Assembly: GCA_964444665.1 (NCBI GenBank)
Contig: CAYUIE010000011.1
Location: 1 to 64,000, forward strand
DNA length: 64,000 nucleotides
Direction of reading: 5' to 3'
Source of the DNA: CAYZTY01 sp964444665
GTDB lineage: Bacteria; Planctomycetota; Phycisphaerae; Sedimentisphaerales; CAYZTY01
Shown here: one piece after another, positions 7,367-16,031 of the stretch
Layout: the number at the start of each line of letters is the position of its first letter
Numbering within the stretch: position 1 is the first letter of the stretch
The notes under the pieces: generated by a model
Seen by the model: the letters and a program-made list of their open reading frames with translations, nothing else
Told to the model about the DNA's origin: nothing
The model's database searches: none
Made by a program: the position numbers and the translations under genes

Positions 7367-8299
7367 ATGAATGAAGACATTGATATTTCGGTGGATTTCG
7401 CGGGGATTCGATTGGCCAATCCGGTATTTACTGCATCGGGTACGTGTGGATACGCCAATGAGCTTGCGGATTTTACGGATATCAACTCTCTCGGAGGATT
7501 CATAACCAAAAGTATTACAGTCAAACCGAGAAGAGGCCTGCCGACACCGCGAATTGTCGAGACAAACTCGGGGATGCTAAACGCCATTGGGCTGGCAAAC
7601 ATTGGCCTTGAGCGATTCATTGCCGAGAAGTTACCGATTATCGAAAAGCTCAGCACCCCCGTTTTTGTTAACATTGCCGGTGAGAGTATAGAGGAATATG
7701 TGGCGGTGGCGGAAAGGCTGGCTGGAGAGAAGGCGATTGCGGGACTGGAGTTAAACATTAGCTGCCCGAACGTCAAAGCTGGCGGGATTATGTTCGGAAC
7801 AGACCCGAAGCATGTAGAAAATGTAACGTATGAGGTGAAGAAGGTCTCCGGCTCGAAAGTGCTAATGGTTAAACTGACTCCAAGCGTTACAGATATAAGT
7901 GTAACGGCCCGTGCGGCGGTTAATGGCGGCGCCGATGCGCTCAGCCTGATAAATACTTTCACAGCAATGGTCATTGATATCGAGGCCGGAAGGCCTGTAC
8001 TGGCCAACCGGACCGGCGGCCTGTCCGGCCCGGCAATCAAGCCGATAGCAGTATATCTTGTTAATAAGATTTATAATGACGTAGCAAAGAGCAGTGGGAT
8101 ACCTATTCTGGGCATGGGGGGAATCAGAAATGCTTCAGACGCTATCGAATTTATTATCGCCGGCGCAACAGCGGTGGCTGTCGGAACATGGAATTTTGTT
8201 GAACCGAATTGTGCCGAGAAAATCGTTAAAGAAATTGAACAATACTGTGCTTCGAAAGGTATAAACTGTGTTTCCGATCTTGTTGGTTCACTCCGGTAA
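7367..8299 (+). CDS. pyrD: Dihydroorotate dehydrogenase, catalytic subunit (class 1B)
   Basis: PyrD oxidises dihydroorotate to orotate using FMN. Visible: the N-terminal FAGIRLANPVFTASGTCGY, the KSITVKPRRGLPTPRI substrate loop, LNISCPN with the catalytic cysteine, the LINTF strand, and the late phosphate-binding GMGGIRNASDA and AGATAVAVGTW segments. Length of 310 residues is normal for the class 1B PyrD that pairs with PyrK, found 1.1 kb upstream. The antisense strand is also open over much of the gene, but that is a codon-bias shadow. Confidence 0.93.
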   Translation: MNEDIDISVDFAGIRLANPVFTASGTCGYANELADFTDINSLGGFITKSITVKPRRGLPTPRIVETNSGMLNAIGLANIGLERFIAEKLPIIEKLSTPVFVNIAGESIEEYVAVAERLAGEKAIAGLELNISCPNVKAGGIMFGTDPKHVENVTYEVKKVSGSKVLMVKLTPSVTDISVTARAAVNGGADALSLINTFTAMVIDIEAGRPVLANRTGGLSGPAIKPIAVYLVNKIYNDVAKSSGIPILGMGGIRNASDAIEFIIAGATAVAVGTWNFVEPNCAEKIVKEIEQYCASKGINCVSDLVGSLR

Positions 8300-8345
8300 A
8301 GAGACAGGTAAAAAAACAGGATAAAATTAACACAGGAGAAGTAAA

Positions 8346-8541
8346 ATGACCAGGAGAATTGATTTACCTCGTATTTTTCTCTTATACCTTCTTTTTTGAG
8401 GGCTATACAGGCCTTGCAATCACTATCCTGTGCATTTGCACACTATTTGTAACAATGCAGTTTACCGGCAAGGTAGATTGGGATAAAATGTTCGCAAAAG
8501 AGAAAAATCTGAAAACTTTGGAGCATCAAACAGCTGATTAA
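8346..8541 (+). CDS. Small membrane protein, probably frameshifted in a T run
   Basis: A well-placed AGGAG precedes the ATG at 8346, whose frame encodes MTRRIDLPRIFLLYLLF and then stops right after a run of six T (8392-8397). The next frame, open from a TTG at 8359 to TAA 8541, encodes FEGYTGLAITILCICTLFVTM and a charged tail. Removing one T joins both into a natural protein of about 64 residues with one membrane helix. As written, only the poorly initiated TTG frame gives the full helix. Either a real disruption, slippage, or a homopolymer error. Confidence 0.4.
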
Positions 8542-8553
8542 ACAGGATAAATA

Positions 8554-8853
8554 ATGGAAGTTCTTCGATTATTACGCGATTATTTTCCGACAGCGGTTTA
8601 CACGGGTAAGTGCCTAGTCTTCATAAGTGAAGAATGGCGGGTTGAGCTTACAGAGCATCAGGAGGTAAACTTCAGCCGGAGCGAGAAAGGCCCTTCAGTA
8701 ATCAGGGTCAGGATATTTAAAAAGGCGCTTAACGGCGAGTTTGTACCGGGCCACTACGAAGATTTTCAGCTTGCCTCATTGAATGAACTGGCGGAGCAAA
8801 TCGAAAAGTACGTACAGTTTGCCGTTGGCAAGAACATAAGAGAGAACGCATAA
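8554..8853 (+). CDS. Conserved-looking hypothetical protein, 99 residues
   Basis: A soluble 99-residue protein with AGGA spaced before the ATG. The sequence alternates predicted beta strands (VYTGKCLVFI, WRVELTEH, VIRVRIFKK) and ends in an amphipathic helix (LASLNELAEQIEKYVQFAV). I do not recognise the family. It sits between the small membrane protein and a YggU-family gene on the same strand, with 65 bp to the latter, so co-transcription is likely. Confidence 0.55.
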   Translation: MEVLRLLRDYFPTAVYTGKCLVFISEEWRVELTEHQEVNFSRSEKGPSVIRVRIFKKALNGEFVPGHYEDFQLASLNELAEQIEKYVQFAVGKNIRENA

Positions 8854-8918
8854 CTTGTGTGGTCCGACGGCCGGGAATTATCCGGAACAAGGCGGTGAAA
8901 GTGAGTAGCTTTTGAGGT

Positions 8919-9236
8919 ATGGGTGACTTTGCTATCCAACAACTCAGCGATGCGGTGATTTTTACGGTGAAGGTAGTGCCGGGCAGCAGCAAGACAGAAA
9001 TTGGGGGGCTGCTTAACGGGATGGTTAAGATAAGAGTTTCAGCGGCACCCGAAAAGGGTAAAGCTAATAAGATGCTTATCGATTTCCTGGCAAAAAAACT
9101 TGGAGTAAAAAGCAAAGCAATCACGATAATTTCCGGCCATAAAACTACGGTCAAAAAATTGCAGATTGCCGGCGTACAGGCAAAAAGAATAGCACAGTTG
9201 ATAGAATGCAGCAATACAACTGAAACGTCGTCGTAA
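8919..9236 (+). CDS. YggU/UPF0235 (DUF167) family protein
   Basis: A 105-residue member of the DUF167 family. The diagnostic parts are VKVVPGSSKTEIGG, then VRISAAPEKGKAN-like VRVSAAPEKGKANKMLIDFLAKKLGV and the SGHKTTVKKLQI end. The family is small, widespread and structurally known, but has no settled function. GAGG lies very close to the ATG. It is the last gene of the run that began with pyrK; a hairpin (ATCCCG/CGGGAT) follows the stop codon without a T tract. Confidence 0.8.
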   Translation: MGDFAIQQLSDAVIFTVKVVPGSSKTEIGGLLNGMVKIRVSAAPEKGKANKMLIDFLAKKLGVKSKAITIISGHKTTVKKLQIAGVQAKRIAQLIECSNTTETSS

Positions 9237-9345
9237 ATCCCGGCTTTTGCGGGATAAATTCCGGTAGGAGGAGCGGCGGTTGTCGTAGCCTGTTAACGTT
9301 ATAAAGAAAGAGTGGCTTTGGTACGCCCCAGCCTCATAAAATTAG

Positions 9346-10761
9346 ATGGCTAATAACACATCTTTAGACACAGCAAAATCAGATGACGGGCCGGCATCAT
9401 TAAAACAAATGCTGTCGCTGGCCGCACCAATGATAGTTACGAATATCTCATTCACAATTATGCAATTCGTTGATCGTTTTATGGTTTCACGTCTTGGGAC
9501 CGATGCTCTGGCTGCGGTTTTGCCGGCAGGCATCGTCTCGTTCCTTCCTGCAAGCTTTGCAATAGGTGTTTTGACCAGTATCAACACATTTGTCAGTCAA
9601 AGCCTTGGGCAAGGCAGGCTTAAGTCCTGCTCAGAGTACTGCTGGCAGGCTATGTATATGGGATTTTTGTACACGGTTGTTGTGGTTGGGCTTTTATGGC
9701 CTAGCGCGCCGCACATTTTCAGAATGATGGGGCACGAACAATCAGTAATTAACATGGAGGTAACATACCTGAGGATTTTGCTTTATGCGCAGGGGGTGAT
9801 GATGATTAGCTGGTGTACGAGCAATTTTTTTATAGGTGTGCACCGTCCGGTTATCACGATGTACGCGGCAATAGTGGGTCAAAGTGTGAATATAGCCTGC
9901 AATTATGTGCTGATTTTCGGGAAGTTAGGTTTCCCGGCAATGGGTATAGCCGGTGCGGGATGGGGGACTTTTATAGGTATGAGTGTGAGTGCGGCAATAA
10001 GGATGAGTCTCTTTCTCGGTCGAAGCATAAATGAAAAGTTTCAAAGCAGGCATACAGGACGGATTGACTTTGGCAAAATGAAGGAGCTTCTTCGGGTAGG
10101 TTTTCCGGCCGGGATTGGTCTGCTGGTAAACGTCGCATTGTGGGGGGCAGTTCTATTTTGGCTGGTGGGTATTTTTGGGAAGGAGTCATTAGCAGCGACC
10201 TCGGCAGTATTCTCATGCATAAATGTTTCGGTTATGCCAGTGGTGGGAATTTCCACGGCGTTAACCGCTGCAGTCGGCCGGTCTATCGGCCGAGGGCGGA
10301 AGGATTTGGCCATTAAGCAGACGCGTATTTGTCTGAGAATCGGGATTATTTACATGGGGCTGGCCGGATTATGCTTTTTTATATTCAGACAGCGGCTAAT
10401 GATGTTCTGGTCAGGTGACGATAAAGTAATTGCTACAGGTGTGAAGCTACTGATATGTGCGGCGATATATCAGGTTTTCGATGCGGCTGCTATTATTTAC
10501 AGCGGTGCCCTTCGCGGTGCTGGAGATACCCTGTGGCTGGCACTTGTGGCAGCCTTCGGTTCAATAGTTTTACTGGGGGGCGGTGGAATTCTGATGGTCA
10601 GGCTGGCGCCGGGATTGGAGGCTCTTGGGCCGTGGATAGCAACGACAGTGGGAGTTATCGCAGTGGGTCTGGCAAATCGATGGCGATTCAAGAGTAATCA
10701 CTGGATGAAGATAAATATCTTTGAGGAAGTACAAGTAGGTATGTCCTTAGATGGGGCATAA
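9346..10761 (+). CDS. MATE family efflux transporter
   Basis: A 471-residue polytopic inner-membrane antiporter of the MATE (NorM/DinF-like) family, which exports drugs or metabolites using Na+ or H+ gradients. About twelve hydrophobic segments are visible. The family signature starts near LSLAAPMIVTNISFTIMQFVDRFMVSRLGTDALAAV, with the repeat-half equivalent near LLRVGFPAGIGLLVNVALW and the GALRGAGDTLW motif in the second half. The cargo is unknown. It is followed after 60 bp by a transglutaminase/TPR gene on the same strand, with no obvious functional link. Confidence 0.88.
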   Translation: MANNTSLDTAKSDDGPASLKQMLSLAAPMIVTNISFTIMQFVDRFMVSRLGTDALAAVLPAGIVSFLPASFAIGVLTSINTFVSQSLGQGRLKSCSEYCWQAMYMGFLYTVVVVGLLWPSAPHIFRMMGHEQSVINMEVTYLRILLYAQGVMMISWCTSNFFIGVHRPVITMYAAIVGQSVNIACNYVLIFGKLGFPAMGIAGAGWGTFIGMSVSAAIRMSLFLGRSINEKFQSRHTGRIDFGKMKELLRVGFPAGIGLLVNVALWGAVLFWLVGIFGKESLAATSAVFSCINVSVMPVVGISTALTAAVGRSIGRGRKDLAIKQTRICLRIGIIYMGLAGLCFFIFRQRLMMFWSGDDKVIATGVKLLICAAIYQVFDAAAIIYSGALRGAGDTLWLALVAAFGSIVLLGGGGILMVRLAPGLEALGPWIATTVGVIAVGLANRWRFKSNHWMKINIFEEVQVGMSLDGA

Positions 10762-10821
10762 AATGAGAGAATTGTATAGAAAAAAATACCCGCTTATTTC
10801 AGGACACGTCTGAAAAATACT

Positions 10822-12483
10822 ATGTGGAAGCTCAGGATAACCTGTACTTTTTTGCTACTCACGGCCGCATCGGCTCAGGGGGCGGAGGTCCTCGCAAACG
10901 ACGGCAATATGGGGCTCTACGCTCGCTCAATTGATAGGGTTCTGCGACTGGCGGATGAAGAAATAGACCTGGCAACGGCGGCATTGCTGCTCTCTCGGCA
11001 GGCAGGCGCGAAGATAAACGTGCAGAGGTATCGTGGGCAGATAGATGATATGGCTTATACGATTCTTAAACGGTTGAAGGATAAAAGGCATAGAGGTCCG
11101 TTGGCTGGCTCTGCTAAAGGTCGGGCTGTTGTTAACCAGATAAACAAGTATTTATTTGAGGAGATGGATTTTAAGGCCGTGAATAATGCAGATGAATCAC
11201 AAGACCTGTTTTTACACTCAGTCCTTAAGAGAAAAAAAGGTTATTGCCTTAGTCTCTCGATCCTCTATCTTTCAATCGGTGAACGGTTAGGGTTGCCTTT
11301 ATATGGCGTGGTTGCGCCGGGCCATTTCTTCGTCAGATACGACGACGGCAAGGAACGGTTTAACATTGAAACTACCGGAGGAGGAGGCAGTCCGGACGAC
11401 GATTATTATTTTGAAAAATTCAAGATTCCCGATAATCCGCGGAGTATATATATGAAAAACCTAAGTAAACGAGAATCTCTTGGGTGTTTCTTTAATAATC
11501 TCGGCAATTTTTATCAGGAGGCTGGCAATACAGATGTGGCCATGGCTCAGTTGGAAACGGCGGCAAAGATAAATCCCTCGCTGGAAACGGTGCGAACGAA
11601 CCTTGGTAATATTTATCTGGAAAAGGGGCTGGTGGATAAGGCGATAAGTGAATATCAATTGGCATTATATATTAATCCGAACGCGGCAAAGACGCGGAAT
11701 AATCTCGGTAACGCGTATATTCAAAAGGGATGGGTAAATAAGGCAATTTCGGAATATAAGACCTCGCTGCGAAACGAGCCTAATTCTATTGAAGCCTATA
11801 AGAACATTGCCAAAGCTTATACAAGTTTGGAAATGTTCAATAATGCAATAATAGAATTGAAAAGAGCTTTGTTAGTCATGCCCGAAGAAAAGACCGTGTG
11901 GATTGAATTGGGCAATGTTTATAGAGATATGGAGAACTTTGAAGCAGCGATGTTTCAGTATAAAAAGGTGCTTCGTGCAGATGATGATATGATTGAAGCG
12001 CGGTATGGTCTGGCGATTACATATCACGAGATGAATTGGGTTGACAAGGCAATCGAAGAGTATGAAAAGGTATCGTCCACAAAAATGGAATCGGCCGTGG
12101 CAAGCATACTCAGATTTGGGGCCAGAAAGGCCCTGGGAAATATATATATGGAAAAGGATATGTATGATGCCGCGATTGTAGAATATCAGAAGGCGATTTC
12201 GCTTAATAGACAAGACGAATATGAGCCGGAGAAGCTGGCATGGGTATATTACAATATGGGTGTGGCATGGGTGAAAAAAGAGGATTACGATAAGGCGGTC
12301 TCAACATACCTGAAAGCTGTGGAAATGAAGCCGGACTTTGCGGAGGGACACAACGGACTGGGTATTTGCTACTATTACCTGAAGAATTATAAATCGGCCT
12401 GGGAGCACATAAAAAAGGCAAAGGCGCTTGGCTTTGAAGTACAAAAGGAGCTTTACAAGGCCGTAAAAAGGAAAGTTAAATAG
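10822..12483 (+). CDS. Exported transglutaminase-like (SirB1-type) protein with TPR repeats
   Basis: A 553-residue protein with an N-terminal signal peptide ending near SAQGAE. A SirB1/transglutaminase-like domain (about residues 25-205) carries the cysteine motif KKGYCLSLSILYLSIGERLGLPL and the histidine of GHFFVRYDD. From about residue 215 to the end there are eight or nine tetratricopeptide repeats with clear signatures such as NLGNIYLEKGLVDKAISEY and NNLGNAYIQKGWVNKAISEY. Cys and His of a papain-like pair are present, so enzymatic activity is possible, although many family members act as scaffolds. Probably periplasmic. Confidence 0.82.
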   Translation: MWKLRITCTFLLLTAASAQGAEVLANDGNMGLYARSIDRVLRLADEEIDLATAALLLSRQAGAKINVQRYRGQIDDMAYTILKRLKDKRHRGPLAGSAKGRAVVNQINKYLFEEMDFKAVNNADESQDLFLHSVLKRKKGYCLSLSILYLSIGERLGLPLYGVVAPGHFFVRYDDGKERFNIETTGGGGSPDDDYYFEKFKIPDNPRSIYMKNLSKRESLGCFFNNLGNFYQEAGNTDVAMAQLETAAKINPSLETVRTNLGNIYLEKGLVDKAISEYQLALYINPNAAKTRNNLGNAYIQKGWVNKAISEYKTSLRNEPNSIEAYKNIAKAYTSLEMFNNAIIELKRALLVMPEEKTVWIELGNVYRDMENFEAAMFQYKKVLRADDDMIEARYGLAITYHEMNWVDKAIEEYEKVSSTKMESAVASILRFGARKALGNIYMEKDMYDAAIVEYQKAISLNRQDEYEPEKLAWVYYNMGVAWVKKEDYDKAVSTYLKAVEMKPDFAEGHNGLGICYYYLKNYKSAWEHIKKAKALGFEVQKELYKAVKRKVK

Positions 12484-12554
12484 TAAGCTCGATAAAAAAA
12501 GCGGATAGGCCAACCATTAAAGACCTATAAAATCTTCAAAAAAGTCTTTTTTTC

Positions 12555-12582
12555 TTGACATTCCGGAAAAAGATGTTATAAT
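12555..12582 (+). promoter_or_regulatory. Consensus sigma-70 promoter before the PEP-CTERM gene
   Basis: TTGACA, 16 bp, TATAAT: both hexamers are perfect. The predicted start near 12590 leaves a leader of about 155 nt before the preferred TTG start at 12746. The leader contains a 13-codon reading frame from ATG 12597 without a ribosome binding site. Confidence 0.75.
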
Positions 12583-12745
12583 GTTTCTATTCTTAAATGG
12601 GGGAAGGAATCTCTTCTACTGTGTACCTTTTTATTTAGCCTGATATTTGTCTGTGATTGTGTAGCTTTCTTGGGAATAAAAAGTGATAAAGCAGACTAAT
12701 TTGCCTTCGAATTATTACAGCATTTTCTCTACAAAAGGAGTAAAT

Positions 12746-13303
12746 TTGCCTAAGCTGAAGGTAGTCCTGTTTTTTATGCTTATTATTTGCTTGATTTTGT
12801 CATCCCCTGCCTCGGCCATACAGTATATCGAGGATTTCGAGTACGACAAACCAGACCAGAACGATTTTATCAATGGATTGTTTCAGCATAGTATCAAGTC
12901 GAAAACACCGCTCAACCGCCCCTACTGGGACATCACAGATATCGTGATTCCATCTCCGCCAAGCGGTAATTTCTTATTGTTAGCCCCTGCTGTTGATGAA
13001 ATAACATTCGCTCTTGATCCAGGTGAATATGTGGATTTCGTCTCCATCGAATTTTGCGATTATGCAAACAGCACAATTTTCGAGGTTACCGGCACGTTGG
13101 GAAGATATACATCGGAAATCTTTTGGAACGATGGAATATGGGAATCAACCGACACAAGTGGGCAGCCCCTCGGTCAAATTACTATGGTCAGATTAATCTC
13201 CTCTGAGGGTGGATTTGATAATTTGACGATTAATGTCGTACCCGAGCCTGCTTCACTTTTACTATTTGGCCTTGGCGCAGCGTTTTTAAGAAAAAGGCGC
13301 TGA
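12746..13303 (+). CDS. PEP-CTERM sorting domain protein
   Basis: A secreted protein of about 185 residues. The N-terminal signal peptide (VVLFFMLIICLILSSPASA) and the C-terminal VPEP motif, hydrophobic helix and basic end (AAFLRKRR) form a classic PEP-CTERM tail, recognised by an exosortase encoded elsewhere. The middle (about 130 residues) is a small beta-rich domain that I cannot name. The frame is open back to a GTG at 12683, but TTG 12746 has AAAGGAG five bases upstream and directly precedes the signal peptide, so I prefer it. It has its own strong promoter. Confidence 0.82.
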   Translation: MPKLKVVLFFMLIICLILSSPASAIQYIEDFEYDKPDQNDFINGLFQHSIKSKTPLNRPYWDITDIVIPSPPSGNFLLLAPAVDEITFALDPGEYVDFVSIEFCDYANSTIFEVTGTLGRYTSEIFWNDGIWESTDTSGQPLGQITMVRLISSEGGFDNLTINVVPEPASLLLFGLGAAFLRKRR

Positions 13304-13445
13304 GCCATACACAAGAAAACCGTCTTTGTATCTTATTATGTTTCACCTGCAATGTCTTCATACCTTTGATTTACGAAGCCCACCACCGCAATTTCTTAGA
13401 GATTGCACATAACAAGAGACTGTATTTATTATGAATAATTGATTA

Positions 13446-13474
13446 TTGACTATTTACCGGCGAATCCATAGACT
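13446..13474 (+). promoter_or_regulatory. Putative promoter for the hom operon
   Basis: TTGACT, 17 bp, TAGACT, about 30 bp before the hom ATG at 13504. Upstream, a GCAAT/ATTGC inverted repeat sits near 13391. No leader peptide or threonine attenuator was seen. Confidence 0.4.
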
Positions 13475-13503
13475 ACAGGCCGTAAATTGTAGGGTACAAT
13501 GAT

Positions 13504-14826
13504 ATGGCTGAAAAAACTGTAAAAGTTGGAATTGTTGGCTTTGGTACCATTGGGTGCGGGGTGGCAAAGATTCTTTTGGAACAAGGCAACTCAATAACAA
13601 CGAGGACGGGGCTTCGCCTGGAATTGGCTCGAGTGGTTGATGTAGATTTGGACCGGACCCGGCCGGTAAAACTGCCAGCGGGTGTTCTAACAAACGATTT
13701 GAATACACTGTTGAATGACAAGAGTATCGAAATTGGAGTGGAGCTTGTCGGCGGAACCGATGTGGCGAAACAAATACAACTGCAAATGCTCACAGCAGGC
13801 AAGGACATTGTTACGGCGAATAAGGCGCTGCTGGCTGAATATGGTAATGAGCTGTACAGGACCGCCCATGAGAACGGGCGATGTATAGCGTTTGAAGCGA
13901 GCTGTGCCGGAGGGATACCAATTATCTCCGGGATACGAACCGGCCTGGCGGCTAATGATATTAAAGCGATGTACGGTATTCTAAATGGAACATGTAACTA
14001 CATCCTTTCAAATATGACCAGTGGAGATGATGATTTTTCCGAATCTCTGGCCCAGGCACAAAGCCTTGGTTATGCAGAAGCGGACCCAAAGCTGGATATC
14101 AGCGGCATCGATAGCGCACATAAGCTGGTGATTTTGGCGTCCATAGCCTTCGGATACGAAATTACGCTGGAAGACGTATTTGTGCAAGGCATCGAATCGA
14201 TATCGAGAGACGACGTCCGCTACGGAGGCGAGATGGGTTACACTCTGAAGCTATTGGCAATTGGACAGAAATGTGAGGATGGGCGGGTTTCACTTCGGGT
14301 CCATCCTTCTTTTATCGTCAGAGATAATGCTCTTGCCCGAATAGATGGCTCATTTAATGCAGTGAGTATATTCGGCAGCGCTGTAGGACAGGTGATGTAT
14401 TATGGCCGGGGCGCCGGTATGATGCCAACGGCAAGTGCGGTCGTTGCCGATATTATCGACGTTGCACTGGGCAATGCAGGCAGGAGTTTTTACCACCTGC
14501 GCTTAAGGCAAAGAAAGGAAATTGCTTCGTTAATAGAAAAAATCGACGATTACGTGGGCAGGTTTTATGTAAGGCTGATGGTTAAAGACCAGACAGGTGT
14601 TTTTGCACAGATAGGCAAAGTGCTTGCAGAGAATATGATTAGCATATCGGGAGTTATTCAGCACGAGGGCCACGGCCCGGAAAACACGGTGCCGGTGGTT
14701 ATAACAACCTATCTGACGGAGCATAGCAAGATAAGCGCGGCGCTTTTAGGGCTCTCGCGTCTCGAAACGGTATGTGCCGAGCCTGTCTGCGTGCGAATTG
14801 TTGAGATACCGGAGGACAAGGATTGA
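13504..14826 (+). CDS. hom: Homoserine dehydrogenase
   Basis: Reduces aspartate semialdehyde to homoserine with NAD(P)H (threonine/methionine branch). Domains in order: Rossmann motif VGIVGFGTIGCGVAKILLE, the GGTDVAKQI...TANKALLAEYG segment, the catalytic domain with FEASCAGGIPII and LNGTCNYILSNM and the AEADPKLDISGIDSAHKL lysine/aspartate region, then a C-terminal ACT domain starting near YVRLMVKDQTGVFAQIG for feedback control. The 440 residues match the monofunctional ACT-containing form. It overlaps the next gene by four bases (TTGA), so translation is coupled. Confidence 0.95.
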   Translation: MAEKTVKVGIVGFGTIGCGVAKILLEQGNSITTRTGLRLELARVVDVDLDRTRPVKLPAGVLTNDLNTLLNDKSIEIGVELVGGTDVAKQIQLQMLTAGKDIVTANKALLAEYGNELYRTAHENGRCIAFEASCAGGIPIISGIRTGLAANDIKAMYGILNGTCNYILSNMTSGDDDFSESLAQAQSLGYAEADPKLDISGIDSAHKLVILASIAFGYEITLEDVFVQGIESISRDDVRYGGEMGYTLKLLAIGQKCEDGRVSLRVHPSFIVRDNALARIDGSFNAVSIFGSAVGQVMYYGRGAGMMPTASAVVADIIDVALGNAGRSFYHLRLRQRKEIASLIEKIDDYVGRFYVRLMVKDQTGVFAQIGKVLAENMISISGVIQHEGHGPENTVPVVITTYLTEHSKISAALLGLSRLETVCAEPVCVRIVEIPEDKD

Positions 14827-16013
14827 GCGGCAGATATGTGATAATAATACCGGACGGTGCGGCAGACGAACCGATTGAAAAGTTTGGCGGCAAAACGATT
14901 CTGGAGGCCGCAAATATACCAAATATGGACCGGATAAGCTCTCAGGGGCGAGCTGGTTTGGTTCGAACAATTCCGCCTGAAATGCCGGCCGGCAGCGACG
15001 TGGCGATGATGAGCGTTATGGGTTATGACCCGAGACGCTATTATACAGGTCGGGCGCCAATTGAGGCTGTTGCGCTCAATATTGAACTATCTACGGATGA
15101 CTGGGTCTTCCGGTGTAATCTGGTAACAATTGCAGATGGGAAAATGGCCGACCACAGCGCAGGGCACATATCAAGTGAGGAATCAGCAAAATTGGTAACA
15201 GAGCTTAATGAAGCCCTGGGCAACGAGCAAATACATTTTTATCCCGGCGTTAGTTATCGAAATCTTCTGGTTATGCGGGGCGTCGAGTTTAATGTGCAGA
15301 CTCAGCCTCCTCATGATATTATTGGTTCCTCCATCGAGAAAAATCTTCCCCGTGGGAAATATGCCGAGCTTCTTATAGATATTATGGCGCGGGCACAGCA
15401 GGTACTGTTAGAACACGAGATAAACCGGGTAAGACGAGACCTTGGAGAGAATCCTGTCAGTTCGATATGGCTGTGGGGCCAGGGCAAGAGAGTTCAATTG
15501 GAAAGCTTCAAAAAAAGATACGGGCTAACGGGAGCCGCGATAACGGCCGTTGATCTGGTTCGTGGTCTTTCGAAATTAGTGGGTTTTGATATAATATCCG
15601 TGCCGGGCGCGACCGGCTTTGTCGATACAAATTACGAGGGTAAGGGCAAACGGGCAATAGAAGCACTGGAGAAGTATGAGCTTGTTTTGGTTCACGTGGA
15701 AGCGCCCGATGAGGCGGGCCACAGCGGAAGTCCGGAGCTTAAGAAAAAGGCGGTGGAGCAGATAGACAAGTATATTGTTGGGCCGGTCCTCGAGGCATTA
15801 CAAAATTACGAGGTTTGGCGAATACTTGTTATGCCGGACCATCCGACTTTCATAAGTAACCAGGCTCATTCACCTGAGCCGGTCCCGTTTGCTATATGGG
15901 GACAAAACGTCACCGGCGCACTCCAAAAGCCTTTTAGTGAGGCAAACGCGTCTGAAACAGGCCTATATATAGAAAACGGCTTTGAGTTGATGGAGTATTT
16001 TCTGAAATGCTGA
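14823..16013 (+). CDS. ApgM-like phosphoglycerate mutase homologue, proposed alternative homoserine kinase
   Basis: An alkaline-phosphatase-superfamily enzyme of the archaeal-type 2,3-BPG-independent phosphoglycerate mutase group. Visible: YVIIIPDGAADEP with the metal-binding Asp, GSDVAMMSVMGYDP with the serine nucleophile region, the HVEAPDEAGHSG metal motif and VMPDHPTFIS. Start is a TTG overlapping the hom stop. A subgroup of this family, found next to threonine genes in bacteria lacking thrB, has been proposed to be homoserine kinase (TIGR02535-type). Its place between hom and lysC, with no GHMP kinase here, supports that role; glycolytic mutase activity remains the alternative. Confidence 0.8.
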   Translation: MSGRYVIIIPDGAADEPIEKFGGKTILEAANIPNMDRISSQGRAGLVRTIPPEMPAGSDVAMMSVMGYDPRRYYTGRAPIEAVALNIELSTDDWVFRCNLVTIADGKMADHSAGHISSEESAKLVTELNEALGNEQIHFYPGVSYRNLLVMRGVEFNVQTQPPHDIIGSSIEKNLPRGKYAELLIDIMARAQQVLLEHEINRVRRDLGENPVSSIWLWGQGKRVQLESFKKRYGLTGAAITAVDLVRGLSKLVGFDIISVPGATGFVDTNYEGKGKRAIEALEKYELVLVHVEAPDEAGHSGSPELKKKAVEQIDKYIVGPVLEALQNYEVWRILVMPDHPTFISNQAHSPEPVPFAIWGQNVTGALQKPFSEANASETGLYIENGFELMEYFLKC

Positions 16014-16031
16014 GTTTTTGGTGGTGAAGAT

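Noticed and set aside
7333..8040. Long open frame on the minus strand opposite pyrD
   Set aside because: It is antisense to a clear pyrD, has no ribosome binding site and a repetitive hydrophobic/Ser composition typical of codon-bias shadows.
12590..12745. Riboswitch or leader peptide before the PEP-CTERM gene
   Set aside because: The 13-codon frame has no ribosome binding site and no conserved aptamer motif was recognised.
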